A program made the position numbers and the translations under genes. A stretch of 64,000 nucleotides of DNA, from the NCBI GenBank assembly GCA_008508345.1, contig QNGE01000844.1, positions 89,600 through 153,599 on the forward strand. Reading direction: 5' to 3'. The notes beneath the pieces were generated by a model. That model did no database searches. It had not been told where the DNA came from and worked only from the letters and a program-made list of their open reading frames with translations. Shown in pieces: positions 25,595 through 37,449 of the stretch; position 1 is the first letter of the stretch, and the number at the start of each line of letters is the position of its first letter. The DNA is from Paragonimus westermani (taxonomy: Eukaryota; Platyhelminthes; Trematoda; Plagiorchiida; Troglotrematidae).

Positions 25595-26444
25595 CCTCTT
25601 TCATTCGTCTATACATGATCTGTAGATCTGTATCGTTGCTTTGAATGGCAACCCATCGGTTGTTCTCCTCTGGCCTGACGGTGATCATCATGGAGTAACC
25701 TGTGCATGACGGACAATCGCCATGATAGCGAAACGGTCTTCTAGATAATGCGTCGGCATTTCGGTGAGGCAGATCAAGCCTGTGTTTACATTCAAAGTTG
25801 TACTCTTGTAAAAACTCTTGCCAACGGGTAACTTGGTCCTCCGGGTCCTTGAAATTCTGCAGCCATTTGAGTGAGGAGCGGTCCGTTTGTACCAAGAAAT
25901 GCCTTCCGAGGAGATAATGAAGGAAACGTTTAATAAAATGTACTAGAGTAAGCCCCTCTTTTCTAGTGTTACAATAGTTCCTTTCACTCATGTTGAGATT
26001 TCGGTTTACATAGGCAATAACATTTTCTTCAGCATTATGGTCTAATTGATGTACTACAACCCTTATAGCGACTTTACCAACGTCAGCATCCAAAACAAAC
26101 ATTTTCGCGTCCGCCCTTGTGTCTGGTAGCGCTAAAATGGGGGCAGTGCGTAACGCATCTTTCAATTGATCAAACGAATGTTGACAATCTTTGGAACACT
26201 CGAACACTTGTCCCTTCTCCGTCAACAATGTTAAGGGTTCAGCTATGTGAGAAAAGCGGGGAACGAATCGTCGATAATAAGAATCCAACCCAAGAAAACT
26301 ACGAACTTCCTCAGTACTCTCAGGAGTTGGCCATTCTTCCACCTGACGCACATTTTCCGGATCACAGCTCACCAGATTGTGAAATGACGCGCCCAAACAT
26401 TTTAGGTCAGTCCACATGAACGAACATTTGGTTGGATTTAACAT
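25488..26444 (-). pseudogene. Gypsy RT thumb, RNase H and integrase N-terminal approach
   Basis: 318 open codons. KCSFMWTDLKCLG and VRSFLGLDSYYRRFVPRF are the RT connection. The RNase H keeps its acidic set: FVLDADVG, the E of RKEGLTLVHFIKRF, the D of VQTDRSSLKWL and the D of NADALSRRP. The C-terminal part (CPSCTGYS..., ADGVLY) leads into the integrase. This is the longest uninterrupted piece of the element. Confidence 0.85.
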
Positions 26445-26499
26445 CAGTCCAGATCCAGCTAGTCTTGAAAGGAAGTTGGAAGTTCATCGTGTACAATCA

Positions 26500-26916
26500 C
26501 ATCTAAATAAACCGGACACTGCTTGGGAATTAGTTCTCTGAGCACCTATTGCATTAATCTTTGAAAGGTGGTCGGGGCAATCGTCAGTCCGAATGGCATA
26601 GTTTCAAACTTGTGCAGACCAGAGAGTACCACAACCGCGGTTTTCAGGCGATCACTGGGCTCCACTCCCACCTGCCAGTAACCAGAGGCCAAATCAAGGG
26701 TACTAAACCACTCGGTGATCGAAACAGCATCAGTAGTGCGATCGATACGTGGTAATGGAAACGAGTCTTTTTAGTTACCGCGTTTAACTGGCGATAGTCA
26801 ACACATAATCTTAAGGAGCCACCCTTTTTCTTGACTACTACTGTCGAAGACGCCCATGTAGATATTGACGGCCGGATAATGCCTTTCTCTAACATGTCTG
26901 CTAATAATTGTTCCAC
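26500..26916 (-). pseudogene. Gypsy reverse transcriptase, interrupted
   Basis: [23 protein letters not shown] and [20 protein letters not shown] are the RT fingers. A frameshift then leads to [13 protein letters not shown] (motif A aspartate kept) and FETMPFGLTIAPTTFQRLMQ followed by a TAG. The active-site block reads VYLDVIV instead of YLDDV (26498-26509), one aspartate codon missing. The sequence then jumps to SRLAGSGLMLNPTKCSF, where several codons of the usual spacing are absent. Confidence 0.82.
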
Positions 26917-27120
26917 CCGGCCTTGAAGATGGACTGGTAAGCGACCAGTAGCTTGCCGGATCGGGTGTGCCTCCCCCGTGTCAATTCTGTGTCATACAAA
27001 GTGAGTGCGTCCAGGCGGTTGTCCTTTCCACCAGAATGTCGCCTAGTGCTCATCAATTACTCCCCGTACTCTCTGTGCTATGTGTGCTGGGAGATGTGAG
27101 ATAATACCGTCTATAAATTT

Positions 27121-27530
27121 CTACCAGTGGAATTCGACGCGCACTTCCCCCTTAGTTACACGGTGTCCTTTACGGATCTCCACAACGCCTGATAGTGTTT
27201 TGTACGCGGGTTCCAACGAAAAATGTTTGCCATATACAAGTACGGCCAGCTTAGGTAGATCCAGGATACACTGCACGGTTACCAAATAGTTACTGCCCAG
27301 AATGACATGAAACGGTAACTTCGGGACAACCAATAACTTCAGTGTACACGTTCACTTTCCTATCTGCACTGTTCCGCGAACACACGCCAATATGTTTAAC
27401 GGTTGTTCATTCACGGTCAGAGCTTGGCTGACAGGCCCAGCTATTACATCAAGCTGACAGGTGGTGTATGTTTCATCATCAAACAGGCTGCATACGGACC
27501 AGGAGTTCAGCAGACATTCAAAGTCATGAC
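27121..27530 (-). pseudogene. Gypsy retropepsin region, catalytic triad lost
   Basis: The flap and C-terminal part is clear: VVPKLPFHVILGSNYL is the ILGxDFL block, preceded by VNEQPLNILACVRGTVQIG. At the place of the catalytic LLDTGSVCSL the sequence reads LLNSWSVCSL (NSW codons at 27499-27507), so the aspartate, threonine and glycine are all replaced. A stop follows VQIGK. No active protease can result. Confidence 0.7.
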
Positions 27531-27599
27531 CACATCCTTTTGCCTTCGGAACAGGGCATAATGCAACATCTCTATCTTCACATTTAGGAACAAGGGGCT

Positions 27600-28405
27600 A
27601 CGCGATTAGCATAGAGCAGACTTAACGGCAGGTGCACGCTCCCGAGCGGATAACGGACACCAACGCGCCACATGTCAACACCGGCCACAAATAACACACC
27701 TGCGCCGGTCAGGTCGACTGTTGTTTAATACTTTCGCTTTTGGGCGGTCTTGTATGCGATGTTCGTCTCTTGCGTAAATTCTTCCGCTGACCAACTTGCT
27801 CTGCATTCGCTCATCAAAAGCCTCCTGAGCCACACAGCTGAATTGTTCATTTCCGAGTTCAACACATTTCGCTTGGTCCAAAAACTCGACCAGCTTCTCA
27901 GCCTTGGCCAAGTTCCGCAGGGGGTAGTGGAGAAGAAATTCCCGCTGATTCTGCGGTTGTCGAATCCGTTTCAAAAATCTCTTCAGACTACGACTCTCCA
28001 TCTCCTCCCGCGTCTCGTTCACAAACGCCAGCGCTCCAACCTCCTCAGTCGTTGTATATAATCCGTCAATCCTTCTGCAATTAGCTGTAGTCGTCCATGA
28101 AATTCTTTCCGATACACAACTGACGGACGATAACCTGTCACCCTACGTCGCAGAACGCAGAACAGTCCTTCAAGGTCTTCCGGAATATCAAAGTCGACGA
28201 TCTTGCCATAGGCCTCACGGAAAATTAGAGTCAATGAAACATCCACCTGCCGATCTGGAGAGAAATGCCTTATGTAGCGGCGCACATGCGCCTCCCAGAC
28301 GTCAGCCTTCTCGGACAACTTATTTCTCTGGCGCTGGCAGTCCTTGTTCTTGTCGCATGCACAGTGCGAGCCTGTGCTCCGAAATATGTAGCTCCTCCGA
28401 TTCAT
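27600..28405 (-). pseudogene. Gypsy gag, frameshifted, with CCHC zinc knuckle
   Basis: Starts at the first ATG after the LTR and PBS (28405). The first frame (to 28019) holds a helical capsid-like region (VWEAHVRRYIRHFSP, YRKEFHGRLQLIAEGL). A one-base slip around 28030 moves the reading to 28022-27675 (ALAFVNETREEMESRSLKRF ... RRRCVICGRC). The knuckle CX2CX4HX4C lies at 27657-27699 and has a TGA (27675-27677) at the residue just before its histidine. The element is therefore interrupted at least twice in gag alone. Confidence 0.75.
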
Positions 28406-28463
28406 GTGTAAGCTTAAGCATCTATTCGGTATCTGAGGAAATGACCATTGCTGAAATAAGTTC

Positions 28464-28481
28464 GTCCCACCGTGGGTGCCA
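28464..28481 (-). other. Primer-binding site of the gypsy element
   Basis: Minus strand TGGCACCCACGGTGGGAC lies four bases inside the 5' LTR. The TGG start is the complement of a tRNA CCA end. The tRNA was not identified. Confidence 0.6.
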
Positions 28482-28485
28482 AAAT

Positions 28486-28875
28486 TGTATTGTACCAGAA
28501 AGTCAATCGAAGAAACGGCACACAATGTGTCCAACGTATGCAGATCGAAACACACAAGGTCCGTCTCGCAAAAGAGAAAAAGTCACACGTCAACAGGAAA
28601 CGTGCATTAACAACTACACAGATATCGAGGGAAATTATTCTACGTGTGAATATATACATATATATTTATATATATATGCGGGGTCTCACGGTCCAGGAAT
28701 TCTCACCAATCAGACGTGGCCTCATGCTCACTGACCGCTGACCTCGGGTTTTGGTTGGTCACCCTCCTCAGCCCGTTGCTTGGACGCAGCCAACCCGCCC
28801 GTTCGGGGCCCTGAAAGGAAGCGGAAGGGAGTATGTGTGGCAAAACAAAATGGCGGCGTACTACATGCTGCTACA
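28486..28875 (-). repeat. Gypsy LTR B (5' LTR of element 1 and 3' LTR of element 2)
   Basis: 390 bp, same ends as LTR A. It differs from LTR A by an expanded AT microsatellite (around 28645-28680) and by roughly fifteen substitutions and small indels. Confidence 0.85.
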
Positions 28876-31021
28876 CTACTCCCCTCCGTCGAGAGCACTG
28901 ACCGCAGTGCTCCGGACTGTCCCCCTCTGGTGGTACGATGCATTCCTCAGCTACTTTCAACTCATTGTAATTAGTCCTGTAGTATCCAGCTTTAAACGAT
29001 TGAAATGTATCACTCTGACTCTGGATCTATTGTCGTAAACGTTCCGTATAGTGCAGGTGGATTCGGAAATGATGTCGTGTACTGCCACTGGCCCCTTCGA
29101 ATCGTAAAACCAAGCCTAATCGCCGGGCTTCAAGGGGCTTCCATATGCCTTCCTATTATAGTAATCCTTCTGTCCCCGCTGGGCCATCCGCAGGTGTTCT
29201 CGTGCTAAAGCATGTGTTTCTGCCAGTTTGTCACGTAGCTGAACGCAGTAGTCTGAGGTTAATAAGTTATCTGGTAGCAATCTGGGTACCAGCCAATCGG
29301 ACGGCAGCCGCATCTCTCTTCCATTTAGCAGGTAGTGTGGCGATTGTGCGGTAGAAGAGTGGACGCTAGCACGACATGCAAGTGGGCACTGAGGTACGGC
29401 TTCGTCTCATGATCTGGTGTTTTCTGAACTCACAAACGCTTTTAAGAGGGACTTTAAGGTGCGGTTGACGCGCCCAACGGCACCATTACCTTGCGGATGA
29501 TAGACAGTCGTCCTTGTCTTCCTTATGCCCAGTATTCTACACAGTTCGTGTATCAATGTGTCTTCAAAATTTGATCCTGTCAGTGTGCAATTTAATTGGT
29601 GCGCCCTAGCACGAGATCCAATGGTCGAAAATGAGTTTATCGGTCGTTCCGCCATCCGCTCGTGGCACTGGCACCGCTTCACACCATTTACTGAGATGGT
29701 CTACTATCACGAGTATGTACCTATTCCCTCGGCTGGTGTCCGCAGTGGCTCGACGATGTCAAATTCTACTGTCTCAATCGGATACCCTGTCAGCATGCTC
29801 TGTAACGGTGTGCATCGCTGTCTCTTGGGGTTTTTACTCTGTGCATACAGGCCACAACTGCTACACACATCCTTGACGTCTCTGCGTTGGTGGGGCCACC
29901 AGAAACGCCGTCTCGCAGCTTCTTCAAGTTTGTTCTGGCTCGCGTGTCCCAATTTCCATTGGAGTTTCCGTAAAATCATACGAACCGCCAATTCTTGGAC
30001 CACAATTTGGCTTTCATGTCGGGCCATATTAATAAAGAACTCCATCGGCTGTATAGAGATGGTTCCATGACGACCACAAGCAACGCGCCTCCCAACTATT
30101 TCCTGCCATCTCTTGGGTGGTCGGGCGTGACCCACCCTCTTTCATTCGTCTATACATGATCTGTAGATCTGTATCGTTGCTTTGAATGGCAACCCATCGG
30201 TTGTTCTCCTCTGGCCTGACGGTGATCATCATGGAGTAACCTGTGCATGACGGACAATCGCCATGATAGCGAAACGGTCTTCTAGATAATGCGTCGGCAT
30301 TTCGGTGAGGCAGATCAAGCCTGTGTTTACATTCAAAGTTGTACTCTTGTAAAAACTCTTGCCAACGGGTAACTTGGTCCTCCGGGTCCTTGAAATTCTG
30401 CAGCCATTTGAGTGAGGAGCGGTCCGTTTGTACCAAGAAATGCCTTCCGAGGAGATAATGAAGGAAACGTTTAATAAAATGTACTAGAGTAAGCCCCTCT
30501 TTTCTAGTGTTACAATAGTTCCTTTCACTCATGTTGAGATTTCGGTTTACATAGGCAATAACATTTTCTTCAGCATTATGGTCTAATTGATGTACTACAA
30601 CCCTTATAGCGACTTTACCAACGTCAGCATCCAAAACAAACATTTTCGCGTCCGCCCTTGTGTCTGGTAGCGCTAAAATGGGGGCAGTGCGTAACGCATC
30701 TTTCAATTGATCAAACGAATGTTGACAATCTTTGGAACACTCGAACACTTGTCCCTTCTCCGTCAACAATGTTAAGGGTTCAGCTATGTGAGAAAAGCGG
30801 GGAACGAATCGTCGATAATAAGAATCCAACCCAAGAAAACTACGAACTTCCTCAGTACTCTCAGGAGTTGGCCATTCTTCCACCTGACGCACATTTTCCG
30901 GATCACAGCTCACCAGATTGTGAAATGACGCGCCCAAACATTTTAGGTCAGTCCACATGAACGAACATTTGGTTGGATTTAACATCAGTCCAGATCCAGC
31001 TAGTCTTGAAAGGAAGTTGGA
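28486..31021 (-). mobile_element. Ty3/gypsy element 2, 3' half, cut by the assembly gap
   Basis: Repeats 23956-26480 at a constant offset of 4541 bases from 24335 onward (4530 in the distal LTR, because of the AT repeat). Integrase, RNase H and RT-connection reading frames are identical to element 1, including the E-to-G change (29473-29475) and the frameshift in the second-Asp block. Its 3' LTR is LTR B. Its 5' half, if it exists, is inside or beyond the gap. Confidence 0.9.
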
Positions 31022-31170
31022 NNNNNNNNNNNNNNNNNNNNNNNNNNNNNNNNNNNNNNNNNNNNNNNNNNNNNNNNNNNNNNNNNNNNNNNNNNNNNNN
31101 NNNNNNNNNNNNNNNNNNNNNNNNNNNNNNNNNNNNNNNNNNNNNNNNNNNNNNNNNNNNNNNNNNNNNN
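31022..31170. other. Assembly gap (149 N)
   Basis: Run of N inside gypsy element 2. The sequence to its right (31171 on) is not recognisably gypsy. Confidence 0.99.
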
Positions 31171-34100
31171 ACAACGAACGACTGCAAAGAAAAGGGTAAA
31201 ACGGAAAATTGATATCGCCAAAAGTCGCCCAAACCCCATTACTGGTAGATTCACGTGAACTTCAGCAAAAATTGTAACTCGAGGTAAATAAATTGAGTAT
31301 CAGCCGCCCATATGTAAAAAACGTAATTGACAAGATGCAATGCATGTCACACAATGCGAGCGTTTACACTATCGGCGGCTGCGCAAACCTAGGATACCTT
31401 TCGACTGTCGGTGTGTCAATGGACGCCGTTACGACTTTTATTTAGAAGCGTATGCGCTGTGCTGAAAGCGCAATAGCTTTGGTATTCCGGTCAGCGTACC
31501 TCTCATGGCCGTCGAAAGAAGTTGATTCATAACACTTCACGGGAAGCCTTGTGCTCCATAAGGAAGATTTCAGGGGACACCCTGCAGTCCTATAGCGGCG
31601 ACCTGGGATTTTCACAGGCCTGAATGCTGTTTGCTGTGTGAAATAGTCCCAAAGATTGTAGTTACGCAAGTGTCCGGGTTACCGAGGAAGTTCGCACGAC
31701 GTCTCCTGTCCAACTGTTTCTTTGCATGTTATGTTATCATCTGGCGCGAACCCGAAAACCATGTAATTCCGGTCCGCTCGTTGGTCGGCAGCCGATCTTT
31801 AACATTATTAGCTACCTTCTCATATTTACGCCGCTTATAACTCAACACGAGACCATCTGTATTGTCCTTGAAACAACTGTTGGGTTTCTGTTCACACTGA
31901 CTTCTTTTGTATACCAAGTCTGGTTAACTCGTTTCCAAGAAAAGTGGTTCGGTGTGGCGCGAACTAAACCACTTCAATTCTCTAAGAAAGTTGTTCTCAG
32001 GGCCTTCAATAACAAGTATAAAACCGTTTACACAGACACAAAATGCAAGGCAATCAGGATTTTCGCTGATAAGTTTCCTCTGCAAATGGAAGCACGTCAC
32101 ACCCACGCTTCTTCAATTCCCTCAGGTAGAGTGCTCACGACCTGTTTACTAAGGTTGACACCACGGATAATCAACGCATCGCAAAGAAATTGTTGGCTTT
32201 AAATACAGATGTTGACTTTTCCTTACGCGTGCACAGCAATACTGGGCAAACGTACCTGTGGGTACCCCTTCCATCTTAGTTTATGTCGATGATCACGCAC
32301 ACACTGAAACATTGCATGCTGTGTACTGTGTTGCTGATTCGAGTAAGCTAAAACAACAATGGTCTGGGCGGCACCCTGCAATATCACTTTAGTAGAAGAA
32401 AGGCAGCACACTTTTTACAGAGGAAGAACAGTGTTTATCACGTTTTCATTGACCATTTTGTTGTTACATTCCACAAAATTGCATCGAGCAACTCAATCAT
32501 CTGGAAGTAACATGCATTTATTGAGGAACTGATCGCCATTTTCAACCGGTTGACGCCTATCGACCGTATTTCCGTCCACAGCAACTTACGCTTGACTGGC
32601 CGGAAATTCCCCGATCAGGTAGCCGCTCAAGTTTAATCCCATTACATTGCACAATTCACAACCCTATTCGGTTTAATTCACTGTCACCGACTAACTTGCC
32701 CAGTCCTCTCGCCAATTTGCCCAAGGTCTTCAATCCTTATTCCGTTTTTTGGAGGAAAATCCAATGATACACAACCACAAAAATATAGTAATACTAGGAT
32801 TACTTTTAAAGATAGTTCCTGAGATCCACTGTAAAAGTTTTACTAGTAGCCACGCTCAAGCCTTCTCGAAAGAGATGCGGTTCCACCGTTGAAAAACCCA
32901 AACCGATCCACTTTTCATGTTCTGGGGCACATATTTGAAGCAAGCTAGTTTAGTCTACATCCATGGATAATCCTTCACGCCTTCATGGAGGAACTAACCT
33001 TTATGTGTTACCTTATTTTCTGCCGAGTTTCTACCAACCAACTGTCTTAACACCTCGTGCCGAAACTTCAAGTCCTTTCAGTTCGCCAGTTGCCCGCACG
33101 TCCGATAATAAATCCGCCGATTAATTTAGCTGTTTTGGTCCAACAACTTGAGCCCATTTTTAGTCGACACAATGCTGATCTATTCGCAGTCTTTAAGCAA
33201 AGTGAACATTTATCTCACCAGCAACTTATTATCAATGAGTCTTTGTCAACATTTCTTATCATGCAATCAGGCAAACCTTGAACATACCTTAGGTTCATTT
33301 TCTTAGTACTTGATACGTTCTTCTTAACGTAGGTTGATGAAACGGTGTTCACACCATACCTGCCAACATGACTTGGTGTGTTGCGTTTATATATGCAAGA
33401 AGCGTTTGCGCATGCTCCACGCGACCTACTGTTGAGCACAGTGGAATCCCTTGGCATCTCTGTCCTGGTGACCATCCTACTTTGGCGACTGATTTGAGGT
33501 TGTTCGGCTGAGCCACAGTGTTCCCAAACCCAGGCCAGTTACCTGTGGCGTTAACTGCGACGGCCTTCTATTGCAGAAACAGAGTATGATCTGGATACAA
33601 AAAGACGTTCTCCCAAATATTTGCTAGTTTTTCAATGCAGTCCTAACAGAAATTATTCAGCAAGACACGACCGGGAAAACAGTAGACCGCTCACAATGAA
33701 ATCAGGTAGAGAAAGGAAATGTGGGTATTTTAGCCTATTCTGGGACCAACATTGATAATTGGCTTCCACCCAGAACGAGCGAAAATGAACGCGCAAATTT
33801 CCCCGTAGGGTCTTTCTAGAGACCAATTGGCTCTCCGGAAGAGTAGTCTCGCAAGTTTCAAACAAACGACAACGGGAAGTCATTAAAGAAGAAAAAATTG
33901 AATGAGGTTTTTCTACGAATGTCTTGTAACCCAGTATATACAAGCGCGTTCACGGGACTTTTAGTCGATAGTCCCAATATCCGGCGGACAGGAAAACATG
34001 CATCCTAACCACGCAGGCGGGTGAATATTGATGGTCTCCAGGATACTTGGATAAATTGTACCTTCTTGAGTCAACACGCCATAACCGTCTGTTTTCTATA

Positions 34101-34377
34101 GGTTAATGAGCGACGTTTTTAACACGAAATCTGAAAAGCACTCTAATTTCACGACTTATATTCATCTTCATCTTCAACCCAGAGTGTGTTCTACTGCCAC
34201 TTCTTGCATTCAGAATGATCTGATTACGGTCAAACGTGGGTGCACTCAGGATAAACTAATCTTAATGGCAATAAAAGTAATATCTTCCCGCTTTGTTCCA
34301 CAATGTCCTCTGACTTGTTGTCGATGAGTGGCACTCCCACTAATACGAACCTAACCTTCGGTGTTCTGGGGATCAAT
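31171..34377. other. Stretch with no recognised gene
   Basis: The longest frame is 31726-32202 (+, 158 codons, a hydrophobic N-terminal half). At about 32250-32340 (+) a short frame reads PSILVYVDDHAHT, which resembles an RT motif C but has no supporting neighbours. Neither can be assigned. Confidence 0.4.
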
Positions 34378-34644
34378 TGTAAAATACCGCCAGCCGCTCT
34401 TAGTCTGATGCAAGTAAAACGTATGAGCTAACTTTGGGGTAACGTGGAGATACCAAAGGAAAGCGTTCTTCGGCAGCTGGGGTTCCAACAACACTTCTGT
34501 GAAAGGAAACAACGCAGACAAGCAAGTCATGCACAGGACCAACACAAACGAGAACGAAGAGGACGTAAACAACACAGCGGCATGCTCTGTTACACAATTC
34601 AAATCCAACCCGTGCACGCTTGCCGGCTTTGACCGCATATTATG
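34378..34644 (-). repeat. TGTAAC...GTTACA repeat, copy 2
   Basis: Reverse-strand relative of the copy at 22371: GTGCACGGGTTGGATTTGAA, GTGTAACAGAGCATGCCGCTG and AGCGGCTGGCGG align with it. Ends are eroded (CATAAT ... TTTACA). It is the most diverged internal part of the family. Confidence 0.65.
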
Positions 34645-34862
34645 TCGTTGTATCATGACCTGTGACTCTACAGAATGCGTTTTGTACCAAGTTGCCAAAT
34701 CAAAAAGACTTGTTGGTATATTTCTTAAACGCTTACAACCACGGAAGCGAAACCTTGCTTGATATGAGGCACCGTCAATTTTTGAATCTCGAAGCAACCA
34801 AACGAGCCTAAAAACCAAGCCATTGAACAAGGAGAATCAAAATCTCTGGCATTTTAATCTTA

Positions 34863-35130
34863 AAGTTCAGACTGGAGCAGTTTGATGTAATTTTGATGAG
34901 GAATTATGAACTGAAATTCCGATTTCCGCCTCTCTGGCGGCCAGAAGTATTTCAGGATGTTGAGGATGTTGTAGAAGGTGAGCGGATGGCTACACACAAG
35001 AACGACGTGAGCGGAAAATAAGGCGAATAAGGGCGGCGTTCTAACAAGAGGTAAACCCTTTAGATACAGTCCGTCATAGTCCACATACATTTGACTCAAA
35101 TTCTCGGTAGTGGTAGAGCCAATGTACGTC
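34863..35130 (-). CDS. Candidate terminal exon of an unidentified membrane-protein gene
   Basis: After an acceptor-like GCTACCGCAG (35131-35140) an open frame of about 88 codons runs to a TAA. It reads TYIGSTTTENLSQMYVDYDG, then a hydrophobic segment with proline and histidine (LVRTPPLFALFSAHVVLVCS), then YNILNILKYFWPPERRKSEF and a C-terminal KLLQSEL. The composition (one likely membrane helix followed by a charged tail) is protein-like. I do not recognise the family and see no upstream exon. It could be a chance frame. Confidence 0.3.
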
Positions 35131-35608
35131 CTGCGGTAGCAAGAGTTCGGGACATACTGGGCGAGTTCGAAACGCTGAATGAATGACCGAATGAACAGGG
35201 CTACAACCGTACTTTCTTACTCGTCAGTTCTGTAGGCATGACTTCGTACACTTCCGGCATGGAAGGCTTGATAGGAACTCACTGAAACTTTTTCCAACCG
35301 TGAAAGTGATTGCACGCAGCATGTGCCTACCAAGTCCTTAATGACCCGTCTGTTACTGCATTCTTCAAGGTTTTTGGGCTTGTACTTATTCGAGCGTTGT
35401 TTAACACACCGGAGGTCCAACTAACCTTTCGCATGGCACACTTTCGAATGCCACCGATTGGGCTGGAGCACACTTCGCGACCACTTTCTTCCTTCTCTGA
35501 ATTGGTGTCGTTGGCTCCAGAATGGGTTAGAGCTAACCATTTATCACATTTCCAAACAGTGCTGGAAATATCCGGCACATTTCTGAGCCGCATCGCTCCC
35601 ATTTCACT

Positions 35609-35941
35609 TTGTGCCTATTGAGACTACACTTCGACTGCTCTTCAGAAAGGCGTTTTAAGCTGCTGGTAGACGGAGGTCAAGTGCACGTCCACTCGTCCAT
35701 CATAAGTTGCACAGGTGTGGTAAAACTGGACGAACTCAATCAGTGTGTCAAAATTCCAAAGTATCTTGTATGCCATCCATTTGTTCTGGTTGCCACTTTG
35801 TTGCATTTGCGGTTAGTTAATAATTCTGTTAACCACATTTTCATCGTGGACACTGGCAGCGCAGGTTCATTTAATCATCGTAAGTCCGTCGCGTGCTTCG
35901 AGACTTCTACTATAGAGTCTTCTGTAACTTCTGCCGAATGA
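35609..35941 (+). pseudogene. Retropepsin-like fragment
   Basis: A 110-codon frame containing HIFIVDTGSAGSFNH, which matches the hydrophobic-DTGSAxS active-site loop of retroviral-type proteases. The usual downstream ILG block is not seen and the frame ends 40 residues later. It may belong to an eroded LTR element. The start codon is not meaningful. Confidence 0.3.
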
Positions 35942-36745
35942 ATTACGAGACATTCGTTAACAATTCTTGGTTCCTGTCTATGACAAAGCAGTCGCTCCTG
36001 CGAAGTGTGTGATGATGGTCGCGCGTAAGACATAAAGCTGATGATCGCGCTGTCCGCTCTCACTCATTGCTTCATTGCTGAACTTCCTTCTTGTTATACT
36101 CGGAATCCTCTTGAGATCGGTTCTATCACACGGTTACCGTGAAGCGCTGCGGTAGTTAGAAACGCGCAATAGTAATGTGTGTTGCATTAGGCTCAAACCC
36201 AGCAATTTTTCTACGTATTAGCAATAATGCAGCAAGTTGGCCAACGAAATCGTAATGTAACCAGTATTCATGCAACACCATTTTTCAATCAGTGAAACAG
36301 CGGTGACAAACAACGTTCGGTTATGTATTACAATTACCGTAAATACTCAACTTGTCGACCCTGGAAACCAAACTATCTCGTTCAACAAATCAGCCACATC
36401 CGTCAAGAATGCCGCTACGCTGAAAAGCTCTGAAGAATGTGCCTGAGGAGAGGCGAGTCCCACAGCCTGGTGGTATTAGTATCCGCTCTAGCTGTGGTAG
36501 GTTTTTACTTTTGAATGTTGAGGCTAGTATTGGAAGTGGTGTCAGTGTTCCATCCGCATTTGTGATTGCTAAAGTGATGGAGGAACATTTTGTCGGAGAA
36601 CTGGAATATGAGGAAGTGTAATGTAAGCTGGGAAAAAAGTGGTAATGACCAGACAATATTAGAGAAGTCTAAGTGTGCTACTCGATTGGGGGTCTGGGCA
36701 ACATCAGAAGCTGTCGTTGGTTGAACCACAGAATTTGGCAGGCCT

Positions 36746-37449
36746 ATGGCAAGCGACATTCGGCGCAGAATCAACTTTGCATCGTTTTTTTCACCCTGGA
36801 AATTCCCGGAAGATTTAGTAATAATGCCGACTTCATCACCTTTTCTTGCTCTTACGGATTTGCCTAAGGTCGAGTTGACCTACTTTAACGGCGGTCCGAT
36901 TAGTTCTCGCAAGTTCACAAAGCAACTTGAGTGGTAGGCTGAGGTCAGCAAATGCTCTTCGTTTTACATTACGGTCAAGGAGGGGCTCCCAAGGCAATTG
37001 AGAACTGTATAATGTTGCCACCAACAGCGGCATGTGTGAAAGCCAGAGAGGTATTGAAAGACGCTTATGAACAGCCGTTCCATGTCGCAAGATCTCGGAC
37101 GGATGAGCTACTGAGGGAAGCTCAACGTGTTGCAAACACTGTTGGTTGACTTATACGGTTGTTCTTGAGCGTGAAGACTGATGATGTTGCGCCCAAACGC
37201 ACAGAGGACGAAGCTGAGTTAAGTTGTTCTACTACTTTGAAACGGATTATTAATGGGACACCCCGCAACCTACAATTCAGGTGGGTCGGGAAGTTTGGCC
37301 AGATCGGTTGGCTTGGGTGCCAGCCTACGTTTGCCGAACTCATCAAGTTTGTTGTGCAATGCGCAAGGTTGACGCAAGACAAATCCGGACAGGTTTCAGC
37401 GAGTAGTCATGGTGTATGTAACAAGATCTATCTAAACTTATCTAGATAG
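36746..37449 (+). pseudogene. BEL/Pao gag (DUF1759-type)
   Basis: Three successive frames. LPKVELTYFNGGPISSRKF (near 36865) matches LPKLxLxxFDGDPLxYxxF. FVLHYGQGGAPKAIENC and REVLKDAYEQPFHVARSRTDELL (36952-37149) match the capsid helices. LKRIINGTPRNLQFRWV and PTFAELIKFVVQCARL (37159-37449) match the end of the gag domain. Frame changes fall near 36940 and 37150. Confidence 0.8.

Larger units (their letters stand above)
23956..28875 (-). mobile_element. Ty3/gypsy retrotransposon, element 1 (complete structure, decayed coding)
   Basis: 4.92 kb from 5' LTR (28486-28875) to 3' LTR (23956-24334) on the minus strand. In order: PBS, gag, protease, RT, RNase H, integrase, PPT. The order PR-RT-RH-IN is the Ty3/gypsy order. 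Coding is broken by frameshifts and stops in gag, RT and integrase, and three enzymes have lost catalytic residues (see their entries). The 5' LTR is shared with a second copy that begins directly beyond it. Confidence 0.92.

Noticed and set aside
31726..32202. 158-codon open frame with a hydrophobic half
   Set aside because: Length is near the upper range expected by chance in a window of this size, and no domain is recognised.
32245..32345. YVDDHAHT reading that resembles RT motif C
   Set aside because: No other RT motif is in frame on either side.
34351..34830. 159-codon minus-strand frame
   Set aside because: It runs through the dispersed TGTAAC...GTTACA repeat, so it is repeat read-through and not a gene.
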